A DNA stretch of 64,000 bases from Brumicola pallidula DSM 14239 = ACAM 615 (GCF_000428905.1 NZ_KE386819.1:30230-94229); one strand, 5' to 3'; shown: positions 17,785 to 28,718, counted from the stretch's first letter. Program-made: numbers and translations. The notes: a model not told the origin generated them from the letters alone.

Positions 17785-17949
17785 CTAATACATGTCTTCA
17801 CGATAACGCCCTTGAGCCTTTAGTGTCTGTATGTCGACATCTAACGGTGCAAGGATTTCGTCAATCACATGCGTAACAATTGATATGGGTCAAGTTATTT
17901 CTTTAAAACTTATGTTTAATGGAATGTCAAAACCATCACCTACTTTGCC
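17785..17949 (-). pseudogene. Degraded C-terminal coding remnant, family not recognised
   Basis: On the minus strand one frame reads GKVGDGFDIPLNISFKEIT, a stop, then PISIVTHVIDEILAPLDVDIQ and on to GRYREDMY and a terminal stop at 17785. The residue mix looks protein-like, and only one internal stop interrupts it, whereas no start codon or upstream part exists. It is best read as the tail of a lost gene between rarD and glgC. I could not assign it to a family. Confidence 0.35.
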
Positions 17950-18058
17950 TTAATTAGTGAGAATTGGCAGATAGGCGTAACATCATTACACGCTTAAAAA
18001 AACTAATTTTTTGCCGTTGCGTCAGGTTTTTTAACCACTGTATTTTTAGAGGTTTTAT

Positions 18059-19396
18059 ATGGCACATTTAGAACAACCCAATATTAATCAACTTGCAAAT
18101 GACACCTTAGTAATAATCTTAGCTGGAGGCCAAGGAAGTCGCTTACATGAACTAACCTACTCACGCGCGAAGCCAGTTCTTGAGTTTGGTGGGGGATGTC
18201 GAATAATTGATTTTCCACTATCAAATTGTGTTAATTCAGGATTTAAGAAAATTGGCGTAGTTACCCAATATAAAGCCCAAGGTCTGATTCGACATCTGGT
18301 TAATGGATGGGCGAAATTCAATCAAAATTTTGGTGAGTTTTTAGAGTTATTACCAGCATCGCAACAACATTCTGAAAAATGGTACCAAGGCACGGCAGAC
18401 TCGCTATTTCAAAACATTGAGTTTATTAAATCGGTAATGCCCAAGTATGTATTAATCCTGTCGGGTGATCACATCTACAAAATGAACTATCAGGATATAC
18501 TTGAGAAACATGTTAAAAGTGGCGCTCAAATGACGGTCTCTTGTATTGAAACGCCGCTAAAAAAAGCCGCTGGTCAATTTGGGGTGATGAATGTTGATGA
18601 TGGTGATTTGGTGCTGTCATTTGAAGAAAAGCCCATTGCGCCAAGTGGTTTACCCGATAAGTCCGGTCATGTATTGGCGTCTATGGGAAATTACGTATTT
18701 AACACCGATTTCTTGATTGAGCAATTACAAAAAGATGCCCTTGAGCATTATTCTAGCCACGATTTTGGAAAAGATATTATTCCTAAAGTGGTAGCTAAAC
18801 AAAAAGTACAAGCTTTTCGTTTCTGCACACCCAACGATAATAAAGTCCCTTATTGGCGTGATGTAGGAACCCTAGATGCTTATTGGGAGGCCAATATGGC
18901 CTTACTCTCCAGCCAACCTTCAATTGATTTGTGTGATACTAAATGGCCTATATGGAGCACCACAGGTTGCCTTCAACCAGCTAGGTTTTTAGGTAGTAAT
19001 GCAACGTCGACAGGACGAGTTTGTGATTCGCTTATATCCGCAGGATGCATCATACATCCCTCAGAAATACTCAAATCTTTAGTCTTTGAACATTCTACAG
19101 TTGGCAACAATGCACATATCTCTCATTCAGTTTTATTACCTAAGGTTAAGGTAGGAAATAACGTATCTATTAAAAATGCAATTATTGATAGTAACTGTGT
19201 TATCCCAGATAACTTGGAAATTGGTGAAAATAGAAAAGAAGATTTAAGGCGAGGGTTTCGAATCAGCAGCAATGGGATTGTATTGGTGACACAAAAAATG
19301 CTGCAAAACTTAACTATAAAACAAAGGACCTATTTACCAATACAGCATCTTAACGCCGCTGATTTATTAAAAGGCAAGGTAAGCCAATTGAATTGA
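18059..19396 (+). CDS. glgC: Glucose-1-phosphate adenylyltransferase (ADP-glucose pyrophosphorylase)
   Basis: GlgC makes ADP-glucose from glucose 1-phosphate and ATP, the controlled step of bacterial glycogen synthesis. The 445-residue protein has the nucleotidyltransferase motif ILAGGQGSRLHELTYSRAKPV, IIDFPLSNCVNSG, the WYQGTADS segment, catalytic LSGDHIYKMNY, and FEEKP, followed by a C-terminal left-handed beta-helix. It is full length. AGAGG precedes the ATG. No glgA, glgB or glgP is adjacent, which is unusual. The neighbour is pfkA, convergent to it, so a link between glycogen and glycolysis is plausible. Confidence 0.94.
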   Translation: MAHLEQPNINQLANDTLVIILAGGQGSRLHELTYSRAKPVLEFGGGCRIIDFPLSNCVNSGFKKIGVVTQYKAQGLIRHLVNGWAKFNQNFGEFLELLPASQQHSEKWYQGTADSLFQNIEFIKSVMPKYVLILSGDHIYKMNYQDILEKHVKSGAQMTVSCIETPLKKAAGQFGVMNVDDGDLVLSFEEKPIAPSGLPDKSGHVLASMGNYVFNTDFLIEQLQKDALEHYSSHDFGKDIIPKVVAKQKVQAFRFCTPNDNKVPYWRDVGTLDAYWEANMALLSSQPSIDLCDTKWPIWSTTGCLQPARFLGSNATSTGRVCDSLISAGCIIHPSEILKSLVFEHSTVGNNAHISHSVLLPKVKVGNNVSIKNAIIDSNCVIPDNLEIGENRKEDLRRGFRISSNGIVLVTQKMLQNLTIKQRTYLPIQHLNAADLLKGKVSQLN

Positions 19397-19493
19397 AAAG
19401 TTTGAACGTTAAAACGTGAACGTAATAAAGCGGTGGCTGTTACTGAACATTGTCATTATGGTCATTAACAGTTTGCAACGTTAGCTGTCGTTG

Positions 19494-20465
19494 TTATCCA
19501 CAAAACAGGGTTAAAAGATCTTTCAGCTCAGTATTAATCAGATGTTTTTTTACAAGGCCTTCAAAAGGACTTAACGACGGTTTATTGTTGCAAAAACCGG
19601 CGATTTTACCCGACTCCCCTTCTATAAGGGCTGTTGTTGCAAGTACGCCTAGCCGGATCCCTAGCATACGGTCTTGAGCCGAAGGATTGCCGCCCCGCTG
19701 TATATGACCCAGTTTGGCTACTCGTAACTCTATGTGAGGATTAACGTTCCTAATTTGTGACATTACTTCTTCAACTCTCAGGGCATCACCTTCGGCTACC
19801 ACTACGATAAACGCGTCTTCGCTGTCGTAATTCTTGATCTTATTTAAAAGATAGGTGATATCTTCATCACTTTCAGGGATCAGTATTGAGTCTGCGCCAC
19901 AACTAAGGCCAGAATATATACCGATGTAACCAGAATCTCGGCCCATGACTTCAACTAGAAATACTCTGTTATGAGATTCTGCAGTATCTCTTATATTATC
20001 AATACACTTTATTGCTGTATTGACCGCTGAATCAAACCCGAGCGTGTAGTCAGTGCCAGTAATGTCATTATCTATGGTGCCAGGAATGCCAATAAAAGGA
20101 GTGTTGCCGATGTTTGCTAGCGACAACATACCTCGAAATGTGCCATCGCCACCAATGGCAATAAGTGCGTCGAGATTATTTTTTTGAACTGTTCGTAAGG
20201 CTTTTTGTTGCCCCAGTGCAGTCATGAAGCGATCACTACGAGCGGTTTTTAGGAGTGTGCCGCCAAGATGCATTATTCTTTGCAGTTGCCTAGAATTCAG
20301 CGGTATCAAATCATTATCTATAAGACCTTCAAATCCCCGACGTATGCCGCTCAGTTTAATGCCGTAGCTTTCAGCTGTTTTAGCCACCGCAAATAATGCT
20401 GCATTCATTCCAGGAGCATCACCACCCGATGTGAAAATACCGATATGCTTAATTTTGCTCACCAT
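19494..20465 (-). CDS. pfkA: ATP-dependent 6-phosphofructokinase
   Basis: The 323-residue enzyme phosphorylates fructose 6-phosphate, the committing step of glycolysis. Key motifs are GIFTSGGDAPGMNAA (ATP binding), IGGDGTFRG, the catalytic PGTIDNDI with the proton-accepting Asp, and EVMGRDSGYI (sugar phosphate binding). Length equals the E. coli PfkA type. It shares a 225-bp divergent region with the N-type ATPase beta gene. That region contains an FNR-like box, so both may respond to low oxygen. Confidence 0.94.
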   Translation of the reverse strand: MVSKIKHIGIFTSGGDAPGMNAALFAVAKTAESYGIKLSGIRRGFEGLIDNDLIPLNSRQLQRIMHLGGTLLKTARSDRFMTALGQQKALRTVQKNNLDALIAIGGDGTFRGMLSLANIGNTPFIGIPGTIDNDITGTDYTLGFDSAVNTAIKCIDNIRDTAESHNRVFLVEVMGRDSGYIGIYSGLSCGADSILIPESDEDITYLLNKIKNYDSEDAFIVVVAEGDALRVEEVMSQIRNVNPHIELRVAKLGHIQRGGNPSAQDRMLGIRLGVLATTALIEGESGKIAGFCNNKPSLSPFEGLVKKHLINTELKDLLTLFCG

Positions 20466-20610
20466 AATTATCTGTCTACTATTATTGCTTCACGTAGTTA
20501 TACACCAAGCTAACACGGAGAGTAATAAAGGGGTAATACTTATAGGACATTGATCATTGTTGCCAGAAATTAGGCACGTCGATAAATTAGCTTAGCTAAA
20601 ATAGGTAATC

Positions 20611-20624
20611 TTGATCAAGGTCAA
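20611..20624. promoter_or_regulatory. FNR/ANR-like box between pfkA and atpD
   Basis: TTGATCAAGGTCAA matches the FNR consensus TTGATnnnnATCAA at all but one of the ten fixed positions. It lies 67 bases before the atpD ATG and 146 bases before the pfkA start. A CRP-like reading is less good. Confidence 0.5.
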
Positions 20625-20666
20625 TAGTAAGTAACTGAACCACGGTAACATTACATTTAAGCATAA

Positions 20667-22270
<1,604 letters not shown>

Positions 22271-22277
22271 GGCATGG

Positions 22278-22405
22278 AATTAAGTTTGTGACTTTTGATA
22301 TTTTGCAGGCCTTTAGAATTAAGGCCTCTATTTTAATTAAGTTTGTGACTATTAGAGAATAATGTAGGTAGACTCCATTTAGTCTGTGGAATAAAGTTTG
22401 TGACT
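22278..22405 (+). repeat. Three 16-bp direct repeats at 55-57 bp spacing, possible transposon end
   Basis: AATTAAGTTTGTGACT occurs at 22278-22293 and 22335-22350, and AATAAAGTTTGTGACT at 22390-22405. Between the first two lies a perfect hairpin AGGCCTT (22307-22313) / AAGGCCT (22321-22327). The array starts directly after the atpC break, and a TGTCGG precedes it at 22267-22272. Multiple direct transposase-binding repeats behind a TGT tip are typical of Tn7- and Tn5053-type ends, but no inverted partner was found within the window. From 22406 to 22783 I see no further feature. Confidence 0.5.
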
Positions 22406-22783
22406 CGACTCACAGCCCCTTAAAAATAAAAGAAACCAACCATATCAAACATTAATTAACTAAGTTGGGTGAATAAAATTAATTGACCTGAACGTAACAC
22501 AAAGTGTTTTGACAATGACTGACAAAAACGTATCTGAGGGGTCGTTGATGATATCGTGTTTAATGCTCACAAATGACACATGTTGTGTGAACACTACAAT
22601 TTATGGATTTTCGTCTTCAATTTTCCTTAAAAACCTCCGCTACCCCAATGAATTCTAATAGTCGATTAGCGGCTAATTCTTTATTTCATATAGACAGCGA
22701 CGCACTTCACAGTTTGTATTGCCTTTTAACGGATGGTTTCATATTATATCGCTAGAGTTTTAACACTGACTAGAAGCATTTTA

Positions 22784-25123
22784 ATGGAAGAAAAAAACGT
22801 ACCTGTAATCGATTTAGCCGATGCATTAAAAAAACACCTGAATGCTCGCCCTGTAACAAAAAAGATTAATACTTTATTACAGGGAAAGCGTAAAACTATT
22901 AATTATCGCCCAGATTATCAACGTAATTATGTTTGGGACGATGATAAAGCTACCTTTTTTATTGAAAGCATCTTGTTGGGAATCGAAATTCCACCTTTGA
23001 TAATGTTTATATCTGCCAGTGACAATAAAACTTATGAAGTTATTGATGGGCGACAACGATACGAAACTCTGGTTCGTTTTTTCAATAAAGAATTTAAACT
23101 AAGTAAAAAGGGGTTACGTAGTTTAAGTGGACTTAAAGGGCTTCATTTTCAAGACCTCAAGCCTGAAGCTAGACAAGTGTTTTTGGATACCACAATACGC
23201 ACTATTGAATTCTCTACGATAGGGGAGCATGCCAATCAACAAGAATTGGAAGACTTGATTAAAAAAGAAATTTTTTGGCGTTATAATTCAGGTATTACAC
23301 CACTAAAGACACTGGAGGTGCAGCGAGCTCTTCATTTAAAAGATAATTTCACTGAGCTAATGGATGAAGAATTTGCTGAAGCTCCTTTATGGCTAACTCA
23401 TTTTAAACGGGTATTTTTTGCAAAATCCTCGTCTTTACCTTTGACGGACGCAGAGTGCCAAGCCAAAATTCGTGAATTACTGGTGTTAGAGCATTTTCCA
23501 ATTAATATATATGCCAGCACCTCAGGAAGAAGGGACAAAGTAGAATGGCTTTATGAACTATATATCGAAGGAAATGAAGATAAAGAGGCTATTTTAAAAG
23601 ATTTCATTACTAAGGTGGATTGGCTGAACAGATTGTTTGATGAGCTAGACCAAGACCAATGGATGATTTATCAGGGAGTCTATTGGGCTCTCGTTATCAT
23701 TGAGCAAAGTGGAACTGATTTTTCTGTTCTTTTTGATTCCTCCACTATCGAACGTCTAAGCACAGCAATCAAAGATAAGTTAGAGATGTTTACTGGAGAT
23801 AATAGAGGCCTTTCCCGGATAACTAATCTACGCTTCCAATATTTGGCAGATTTTTTTAGTGAAGAACTATTTGTTATAGGAGCCGCTAAAGTTGATTTTC
23901 AGCCCTATTTAAAAAATCCACTCAAAGCAAAAAGAAATGAACAGGAAGAAAAAGATATAGAAGAAACAATGAATCAGCTAGATAGTATGCGATTAAACCG
24001 CCCTGACGCGGTAACGATTACTATTGAAGATATCATTGCAGATATGAGCAGTACTCGTTTTATGATCCGGCCACCGTATCAGCGACAGGAAGTCATCAAC
24101 AACAAGAAAGCTTCCGGGATCATAGAAAGTATGTTGCTTGGCATTCCTTTACCAAGTATTTTTGTTTTCCGTCGTAAAGATGGTGTTTGTGAAGTTGTTG
24201 ATGGTCAGCAACGCTTACTATCGATATTGGCTTTTATTGGAGAGTCATATATTGATGAAAATGGAACAGAGAGTTTTTCAAATCATCCTCACTATAAATT
24301 GTCGAAGAGTATTCGTGTGTTAAGTAAACTTGGTGGTGAGAGATATCAAGATTTGGATGAGGGTTTTCAGGATAGCATCCAGGACTTTGAACTATCCGTA
24401 GTATATATCGAAGAGAAACTTAATGAGCTTTTCGACCCTATTGATTTGTTTATAAGGTTAAACAACAAACCTTATCCCGTTAAAGATCACTCCTTTGAAA
24501 TGTGGAACTCTTATGCTGTGCGTAGCTTTATCGATGAGATCAGGATAATGGAAAAAGACTGTCGTTCCTGGTTTCATTATCGCAAAGATAGCATTCGAAT
24601 GGAAAATGAAGAATTACTTAGCGTGTTTTCATTTTTAAGTTATGCGTCTAAGAATGATAAAAATGATATTTTTGAGCGTGTAGACGTATATAATTGGGCA
24701 CCAAGGCCCTTAACCTTTCGCTTACCAAAACTATTGATTACTGAATGGCTTGAGATGACGAATGGACTTCAAAATGGCCAAGCAATTGAAGATATCAAAG
24801 CCAGTATTGCAGACGTAAAGGTTTTTATTAACAAGGCGATGCTATTGACTCATAGCCTACAAGAAGGAACACTAACTGAAGCAGAAGCGTTTAATATTTT
24901 ACTCGGGGTAAAAGGAAAAACACGATTACAAAAACCATTTTATATCTTGTGGTTTTTATTGCTAGGTTTAGAACAATCTCTGGTTGAAAAGCAGGCGGAA
25001 AATATTGCTGCTGAAATTATAACTTTCCTTGCAGATAAACATGCGTTGGATAAAATTGAAGGAAGCACTGCCAAAGATATTTTCAAATTCGAGGTTGAAG
25101 CATTCTGGGGCCGATTCAGTTAG
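22784..25123 (+). CDS. Protein with two tandem DUF262 (GmrS/ParB-like) domains
   Basis: The protein (779 residues from the ATG at 22784; the frame is open from 22733) carries two DUF262 units. The first has YRPDYQRNYVW, ESILLGIEIPPLI and VIDGRQR (about residues 41-92). The second has RPPYQRQEV, ESMLLGIPLPSIFVF and VVDGQQR (about 425-475). DUF262 is the nucleotide-dependent module of the type IV restriction enzyme GmrSD and of several defence proteins. The first motif is DGRQR instead of DGQQR. No DUF1524 HNH domain is fused to it, but an HNH gene ends 12 bases away in convergent orientation. The ribosome site is weak. A defence role is inferred from family and context. Confidence 0.8.
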   Translation: MEEKNVPVIDLADALKKHLNARPVTKKINTLLQGKRKTINYRPDYQRNYVWDDDKATFFIESILLGIEIPPLIMFISASDNKTYEVIDGRQRYETLVRFFNKEFKLSKKGLRSLSGLKGLHFQDLKPEARQVFLDTTIRTIEFSTIGEHANQQELEDLIKKEIFWRYNSGITPLKTLEVQRALHLKDNFTELMDEEFAEAPLWLTHFKRVFFAKSSSLPLTDAECQAKIRELLVLEHFPINIYASTSGRRDKVEWLYELYIEGNEDKEAILKDFITKVDWLNRLFDELDQDQWMIYQGVYWALVIIEQSGTDFSVLFDSSTIERLSTAIKDKLEMFTGDNRGLSRITNLRFQYLADFFSEELFVIGAAKVDFQPYLKNPLKAKRNEQEEKDIEETMNQLDSMRLNRPDAVTITIEDIIADMSSTRFMIRPPYQRQEVINNKKASGIIESMLLGIPLPSIFVFRRKDGVCEVVDGQQRLLSILAFIGESYIDENGTESFSNHPHYKLSKSIRVLSKLGGERYQDLDEGFQDSIQDFELSVVYIEEKLNELFDPIDLFIRLNNKPYPVKDHSFEMWNSYAVRSFIDEIRIMEKDCRSWFHYRKDSIRMENEELLSVFSFLSYASKNDKNDIFERVDVYNWAPRPLTFRLPKLLITEWLEMTNGLQNGQAIEDIKASIADVKVFINKAMLLTHSLQEGTLTEAEAFNILLGVKGKTRLQKPFYILWFLLLGLEQSLVEKQAENIAAEIITFLADKHALDKIEGSTAKDIFKFEVEAFWGRFS

Positions 25124-25135
25124 AGTGAATGAAGT

Positions 25136-25942
25136 TTATTCGTTCAGCAAGGGCACTACTTGTGGATAGTCGTCCTGCAGCAATTGATAGTACTCTTGTA
25201 ATAGGTAGTGAAAGTTTGGGCTAACGATGGTTTTTTTGATCAACCTCACATCTTTATCGATGTGTTTTTCTATTTCTGGGAGTTGTAATTTTTTTAACAT
25301 CGTTAATCCCACTACTATAGACTCAAAGCATTGCCTTAAAACACTAATTTTGAGTGCCCGTTCTTGTCCCGTTTCTATAGCGTTCATCAACGTCTTTATT
25401 TGGCTATTTTTAAATCTTTTTTGCCAATACTTGTTATTACGCATTACATTTTTCAAACCATATTGTCCGCTAGACTCAAGATAGATAAGCTGCTGACAAT
25501 CACTTTTCTCACAAGGATTTAATAATGGATATTTAATATCCTCAAATTCTAGTTTTAATTGATTGCAAGGCTTACATGACCAAATATAATTTATCCAATC
25601 GTAAACTTTTTCCGGATAAATGGCCTTTGGCAAAAAATGGTCTACATCCCCCTTACTTGCAAATACCCTCTCACCTTCTTCATTCAGTTCGTCGACTATG
25701 TCAGCAAAAAGAGAAGGGGTGGGTAATGCATTACCACAATAGCCACAATTATTATGAAAATCGTTGATCAGTTTTAACCTGATATCATCTTTACGCCAGT
25801 GGCCATCGGTCGGTTTTACTGGGTGTACATTTTTAGGGTCGTCGCTTTTTATCCATCTATAATAATCGATCCATGGTTGAGTCCAACTTTCTGTACTATT
25901 TTCCAATAACTCAGGTAATTCACTGCGCTTAATATAATGCAT
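25136..25942 (-). CDS. HNH endonuclease, PtuB-like
   Basis: The 268-residue protein has an HNH core with a structural zinc site: C66-G-Y-C69, the DVDHFLPK motif (D101-H102), then N118 and W-S-C123-K-P-C126-N-Q-L-K. This arrangement is that of PtuB nucleases of Septu systems and of retron-associated HNH partners. The C-terminal half is helical and unassigned. It lies 13 bases downstream of the ABC-type ATPase gene with an AAGG site inside that gene's end, so both are one operon. All likely catalytic residues are present. The target is unknown. In Septu, ATPase and nuclease act as one complex against phage. Confidence 0.82.
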   Translation of the reverse strand: MHYIKRSELPELLENSTESWTQPWIDYYRWIKSDDPKNVHPVKPTDGHWRKDDIRLKLINDFHNNCGYCGNALPTPSLFADIVDELNEEGERVFASKGDVDHFLPKAIYPEKVYDWINYIWSCKPCNQLKLEFEDIKYPLLNPCEKSDCQQLIYLESSGQYGLKNVMRNNKYWQKRFKNSQIKTLMNAIETGQERALKISVLRQCFESIVVGLTMLKKLQLPEIEKHIDKDVRLIKKTIVSPNFHYLLQEYYQLLQDDYPQVVPLLNE

Positions 25943-25955
25943 TGAATTAAACCTT

Positions 25956-28310
25956 CTATTTCTGAGTCAGTTTTTCGATTAATGCGGCTAACTCTTGCTC
26001 TCTTTCATGCAACCTTTGTTGCTCCGAATAGAGTTCATTAACAAAGGCTAAACTTTTTTGGGTCTTTTCAAGCCTTAATTCTAGCTTATTTAATTCTTGT
26101 TGTTGTTCTTCAGTCCGTATGGATATTTCTATATCATTGAGCGCTGCAATATCTTGAAGCAATTGCTGTTCTTGCTGTTTTGGTTGCTCTTGAGGTACGT
26201 TGAATAAGTAATTAACTACATCACCATATTGCCACAACCATAAATCAGAAGGACAAGCCTCGACTGTTAGAACACCCCCACGCTGTTGCAGTGTCAGTAC
26301 TTGATCTTGGTCTAACCCATTTACCACCATCGGTGAGTGAGTTGTAATAATCCATTGGCAATTGGGGAAAAACTGATTTGCCAGTACATTAATTATTTTT
26401 TGTTGCCACTTTACGTGTAATAGCTGATCTATTTCATCGATTATAATTATGCTCGATTGAAGTAATGGCTGCTGATAGTATTCGTAAGCTTCAAACATAC
26501 GCTTAAGAATAAAGCCAATCCAACCCATGACCGCTTGATAGCCTTGGCTGGCCAACCGCAATGGTATTCGTTGTTTAGGATCTTGGTGCTCTATCCATAA
26601 CTCTGGAGGCTCAACGTCGGTAAGTCCTGCAAACTTAATGTCCTCTTGCGTCAACGCAGAAAAGACTGCAAATATAATATCAATCAAAACTTGTTTTGAC
26701 TCGTCACCTTGTGAAATATCAAATGCTTGTTTACTTAGCCAACTGCTAAACTGGGCAATACAAGCTTGCTCTTCACCATTTATTAGTGGTAATAAATCTT
26801 TAACTTTAGGCCTTATCTTGTCATGTGGTGAATAACCTGACAATTTAAGGTTTGTATTACGTTGCTCACTTATGCCAATAATCAAGTTAATTAAATATCC
26901 TTCACTATCGAACAATGAGGAAAAACGTTGACCCTTTATTTCTACTTTTTCCGTATCACTATTATATAAAATATTAATAGTGTTTGTGTATGATTTCCCA
27001 TTTACTTTAGCTTCTAATTTTATTAACCCCTTTGGCTCCCACTGGGTCAGAGCGTTACTATTTCCAGTAATTCTCAACAAGTCCGCAGCTGTTGAATCAT
27101 CTACTCCGGCGTGTTCTGGTCCTAATGTTGCAAGTGCTAATGCTCTGAGAATAGTAGTTTTACCTGCACCATTCAAGCCTATGAGTACAGTCAATTTTGG
27201 GTTCAATAAAATTGTTAGATGTTCATAGGCTCCTATATTTTCGAGTATTAACTTTTCGAATTTAATCTCTATTGAAGGCTTATTCATGGTCAAACCGCGC
27301 TGAATATCAGCAAAGAGCTTAATAAACTCTGCTAGTGTATTGGTTTGGTAAATTAAGCCAGTATGACTAGGCAAGGATAATATCAACTCCCTCCTGATCG
27401 CATCATATTGTTCTTTGAAATTAGATTCATGAGTATATATAATCATGTGGCAATTATAAGGTTGAAGTAATGTTTTAAGCTGTTCAGCCGAGATTTTGGG
27501 TTGGCTGCTGGGGGTAAGATAAAGGATACTATTTATATGCTCTTTATACAGTGATAATTGAGCTTCTGCTTCATCGGCCGTAGTGAGCAACAGTGGTTGC
27601 TTTTTTTCTATCTCAGCGCTTAATGCATCATACCTAGTATGACCAATACCAGTAGTTGGCTCAAAGATAACTAAAGTCATATTGCGACTATATACAAAGT
27701 TTTTAAAAGCGTCGAAGTTCATTGCTGATTGCAATAGGTTTGGTTGCAAACTCATGGGGTTGTCGCGAAAATCAAGCATTGTTAATCTATCTAAGTGAAT
27801 TAATATCCCGGGGAGATAAGTTATTAAATTAGCACTGATATTTAGGGTTTTTAGCTGTGGAAGCTGAAATAGTTCACTAGGCAGCAATCTCTTGATATTG
27901 TTGTTACTTAGGTCTAAATATTGCAACCATGAAAATTCGAATACCTCTGGGGGAATCCGGTTTAAAGCAAGTCCTGATAAGTTTAATTGCGGCTCTCGGC
28001 TAATACTATTTTCTTTTAGTATTTGTTGTATTTTATCATTTGGTTGGGCGTATAAATGAGACTCCACTATATTATTTAGTGTCGCTTTGTTGTTAAATAT
28101 TGTATTAAATAATGAGACGGGCACTTCAAAATACATGCTACATGCTTGAATTTTATGGCTGGGAATTTTGTCGCTTTCCCATTTCATTAAGTCAGTAGAA
28201 TTGATGTCCAGCACTTTAGCTAGCTCGGGGATAGACAAACCTTGTAGCTCACGTAATTTTTGTAATATTTTACCTGAATTAAACTCGTGGGCATTATTGG
28301 AGTTTGTCAT
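25956..28310 (-). CDS. HTH-LRR-ABC-type ATPase (PtuA-like, with N-terminal sensor-like extension)
   Basis: The 784-residue protein has an unusual order. It begins with an XRE-type helix-turn-helix (about 14-70; KLRELQGLSIPELAKVLDI) and leucine-rich repeats (about 108-190; LNLSGLALNRIPPEVF, LQYLDLSNNNIKRL, LKTLNISANLITYLP, LTMLDFRDNP). An alpha/beta segment of unknown fold follows (about 211-335). Last comes an ABC/AAA_21 ATPase with Walker A GLNGAGKTT (378-386), a signature-like LASQGYQ (586-592), Walker B IIIIDEIDQL (621-630) and switch His in TTHSP (656-660), ending in a coiled coil (about 715-784). The ATPase part and HNH partner resemble Septu PtuAB, but the HTH-LRR front is not part of the PtuA I know. 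Confidence 0.85.
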   Translation of the reverse strand: MTNSNNAHEFNSGKILQKLRELQGLSIPELAKVLDINSTDLMKWESDKIPSHKIQACSMYFEVPVSLFNTIFNNKATLNNIVESHLYAQPNDKIQQILKENSISREPQLNLSGLALNRIPPEVFEFSWLQYLDLSNNNIKRLLPSELFQLPQLKTLNISANLITYLPGILIHLDRLTMLDFRDNPMSLQPNLLQSAMNFDAFKNFVYSRNMTLVIFEPTTGIGHTRYDALSAEIEKKQPLLLTTADEAEAQLSLYKEHINSILYLTPSSQPKISAEQLKTLLQPYNCHMIIYTHESNFKEQYDAIRRELILSLPSHTGLIYQTNTLAEFIKLFADIQRGLTMNKPSIEIKFEKLILENIGAYEHLTILLNPKLTVLIGLNGAGKTTILRALALATLGPEHAGVDDSTAADLLRITGNSNALTQWEPKGLIKLEAKVNGKSYTNTINILYNSDTEKVEIKGQRFSSLFDSEGYLINLIIGISEQRNTNLKLSGYSPHDKIRPKVKDLLPLINGEEQACIAQFSSWLSKQAFDISQGDESKQVLIDIIFAVFSALTQEDIKFAGLTDVEPPELWIEHQDPKQRIPLRLASQGYQAVMGWIGFILKRMFEAYEYYQQPLLQSSIIIIDEIDQLLHVKWQQKIINVLANQFFPNCQWIITTHSPMVVNGLDQDQVLTLQQRGGVLTVEACPSDLWLWQYGDVVNYLFNVPQEQPKQQEQQLLQDIAALNDIEISIRTEEQQQELNKLELRLEKTQKSLAFVNELYSEQQRLHEREQELAALIEKLTQK

Positions 28311-28531
28311 AAATTAATTCGTTGATGTTGAAGAGTTATGTATTGAGTATCATAGGCAGTTAATAGCTGATTGGCAACAACCTCTAAGCACTCTGAGTTA
28401 GCTAAGAAGTTGTTGTGAAAAATTTTCTTAGTAATATTATATAGAAGGTGATAGATATTTCCTCTACCTTTCAATTTTCCATTTGCTATCCATAGCAGCC
28501 CCCCGTTACTTTCATAGCAATTTATAAGCAT
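28307..28531 (-). CDS. Small ORF translationally overlapping the HTH-LRR ATPase gene
   Basis: A 74-codon frame from an ATG at 28531 ends with TGA overlapping the ATPase ATG (ATGA at 28307-28310). I do not recognise the product, which contains NGGLLWIANGKLKGRGNIYHL and three cysteines. No good ribosome site precedes the ATG, so the overlap is the only argument for expression. It could be a leader that couples translation, a small third component of the defence operon, or chance. Confidence 0.4.
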   Translation of the reverse strand: MLINCYESNGGLLWIANGKLKGRGNIYHLLYNITKKIFHNNFLANSECLEVVANQLLTAYDTQYITLQHQRINL

Positions 28532-28718
28532 AAGTTAAATGTCAAAATTACAATGGCTAACTGTCATACTCATGTCAGTTCCTACCAGACTTTATTTAGA
28601 AAGTGACACATTGCTGTTAAGTTTGGATTCCCTTTATCAAAGATACTATGCCACTTCACTTACCAACAGGCGTTGCTACTAAAAGAATATCCCGTCACTT
28701 TACCTTAAGCAGCTAAAA

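Noticed and set aside
22278-22405. CRISPR-like array
   Set aside because: Repeats are only 16 bp, there are three of them, spacers of 39-41 bp hold a hairpin, and no cas gene is near. A transposon end is a better reading.
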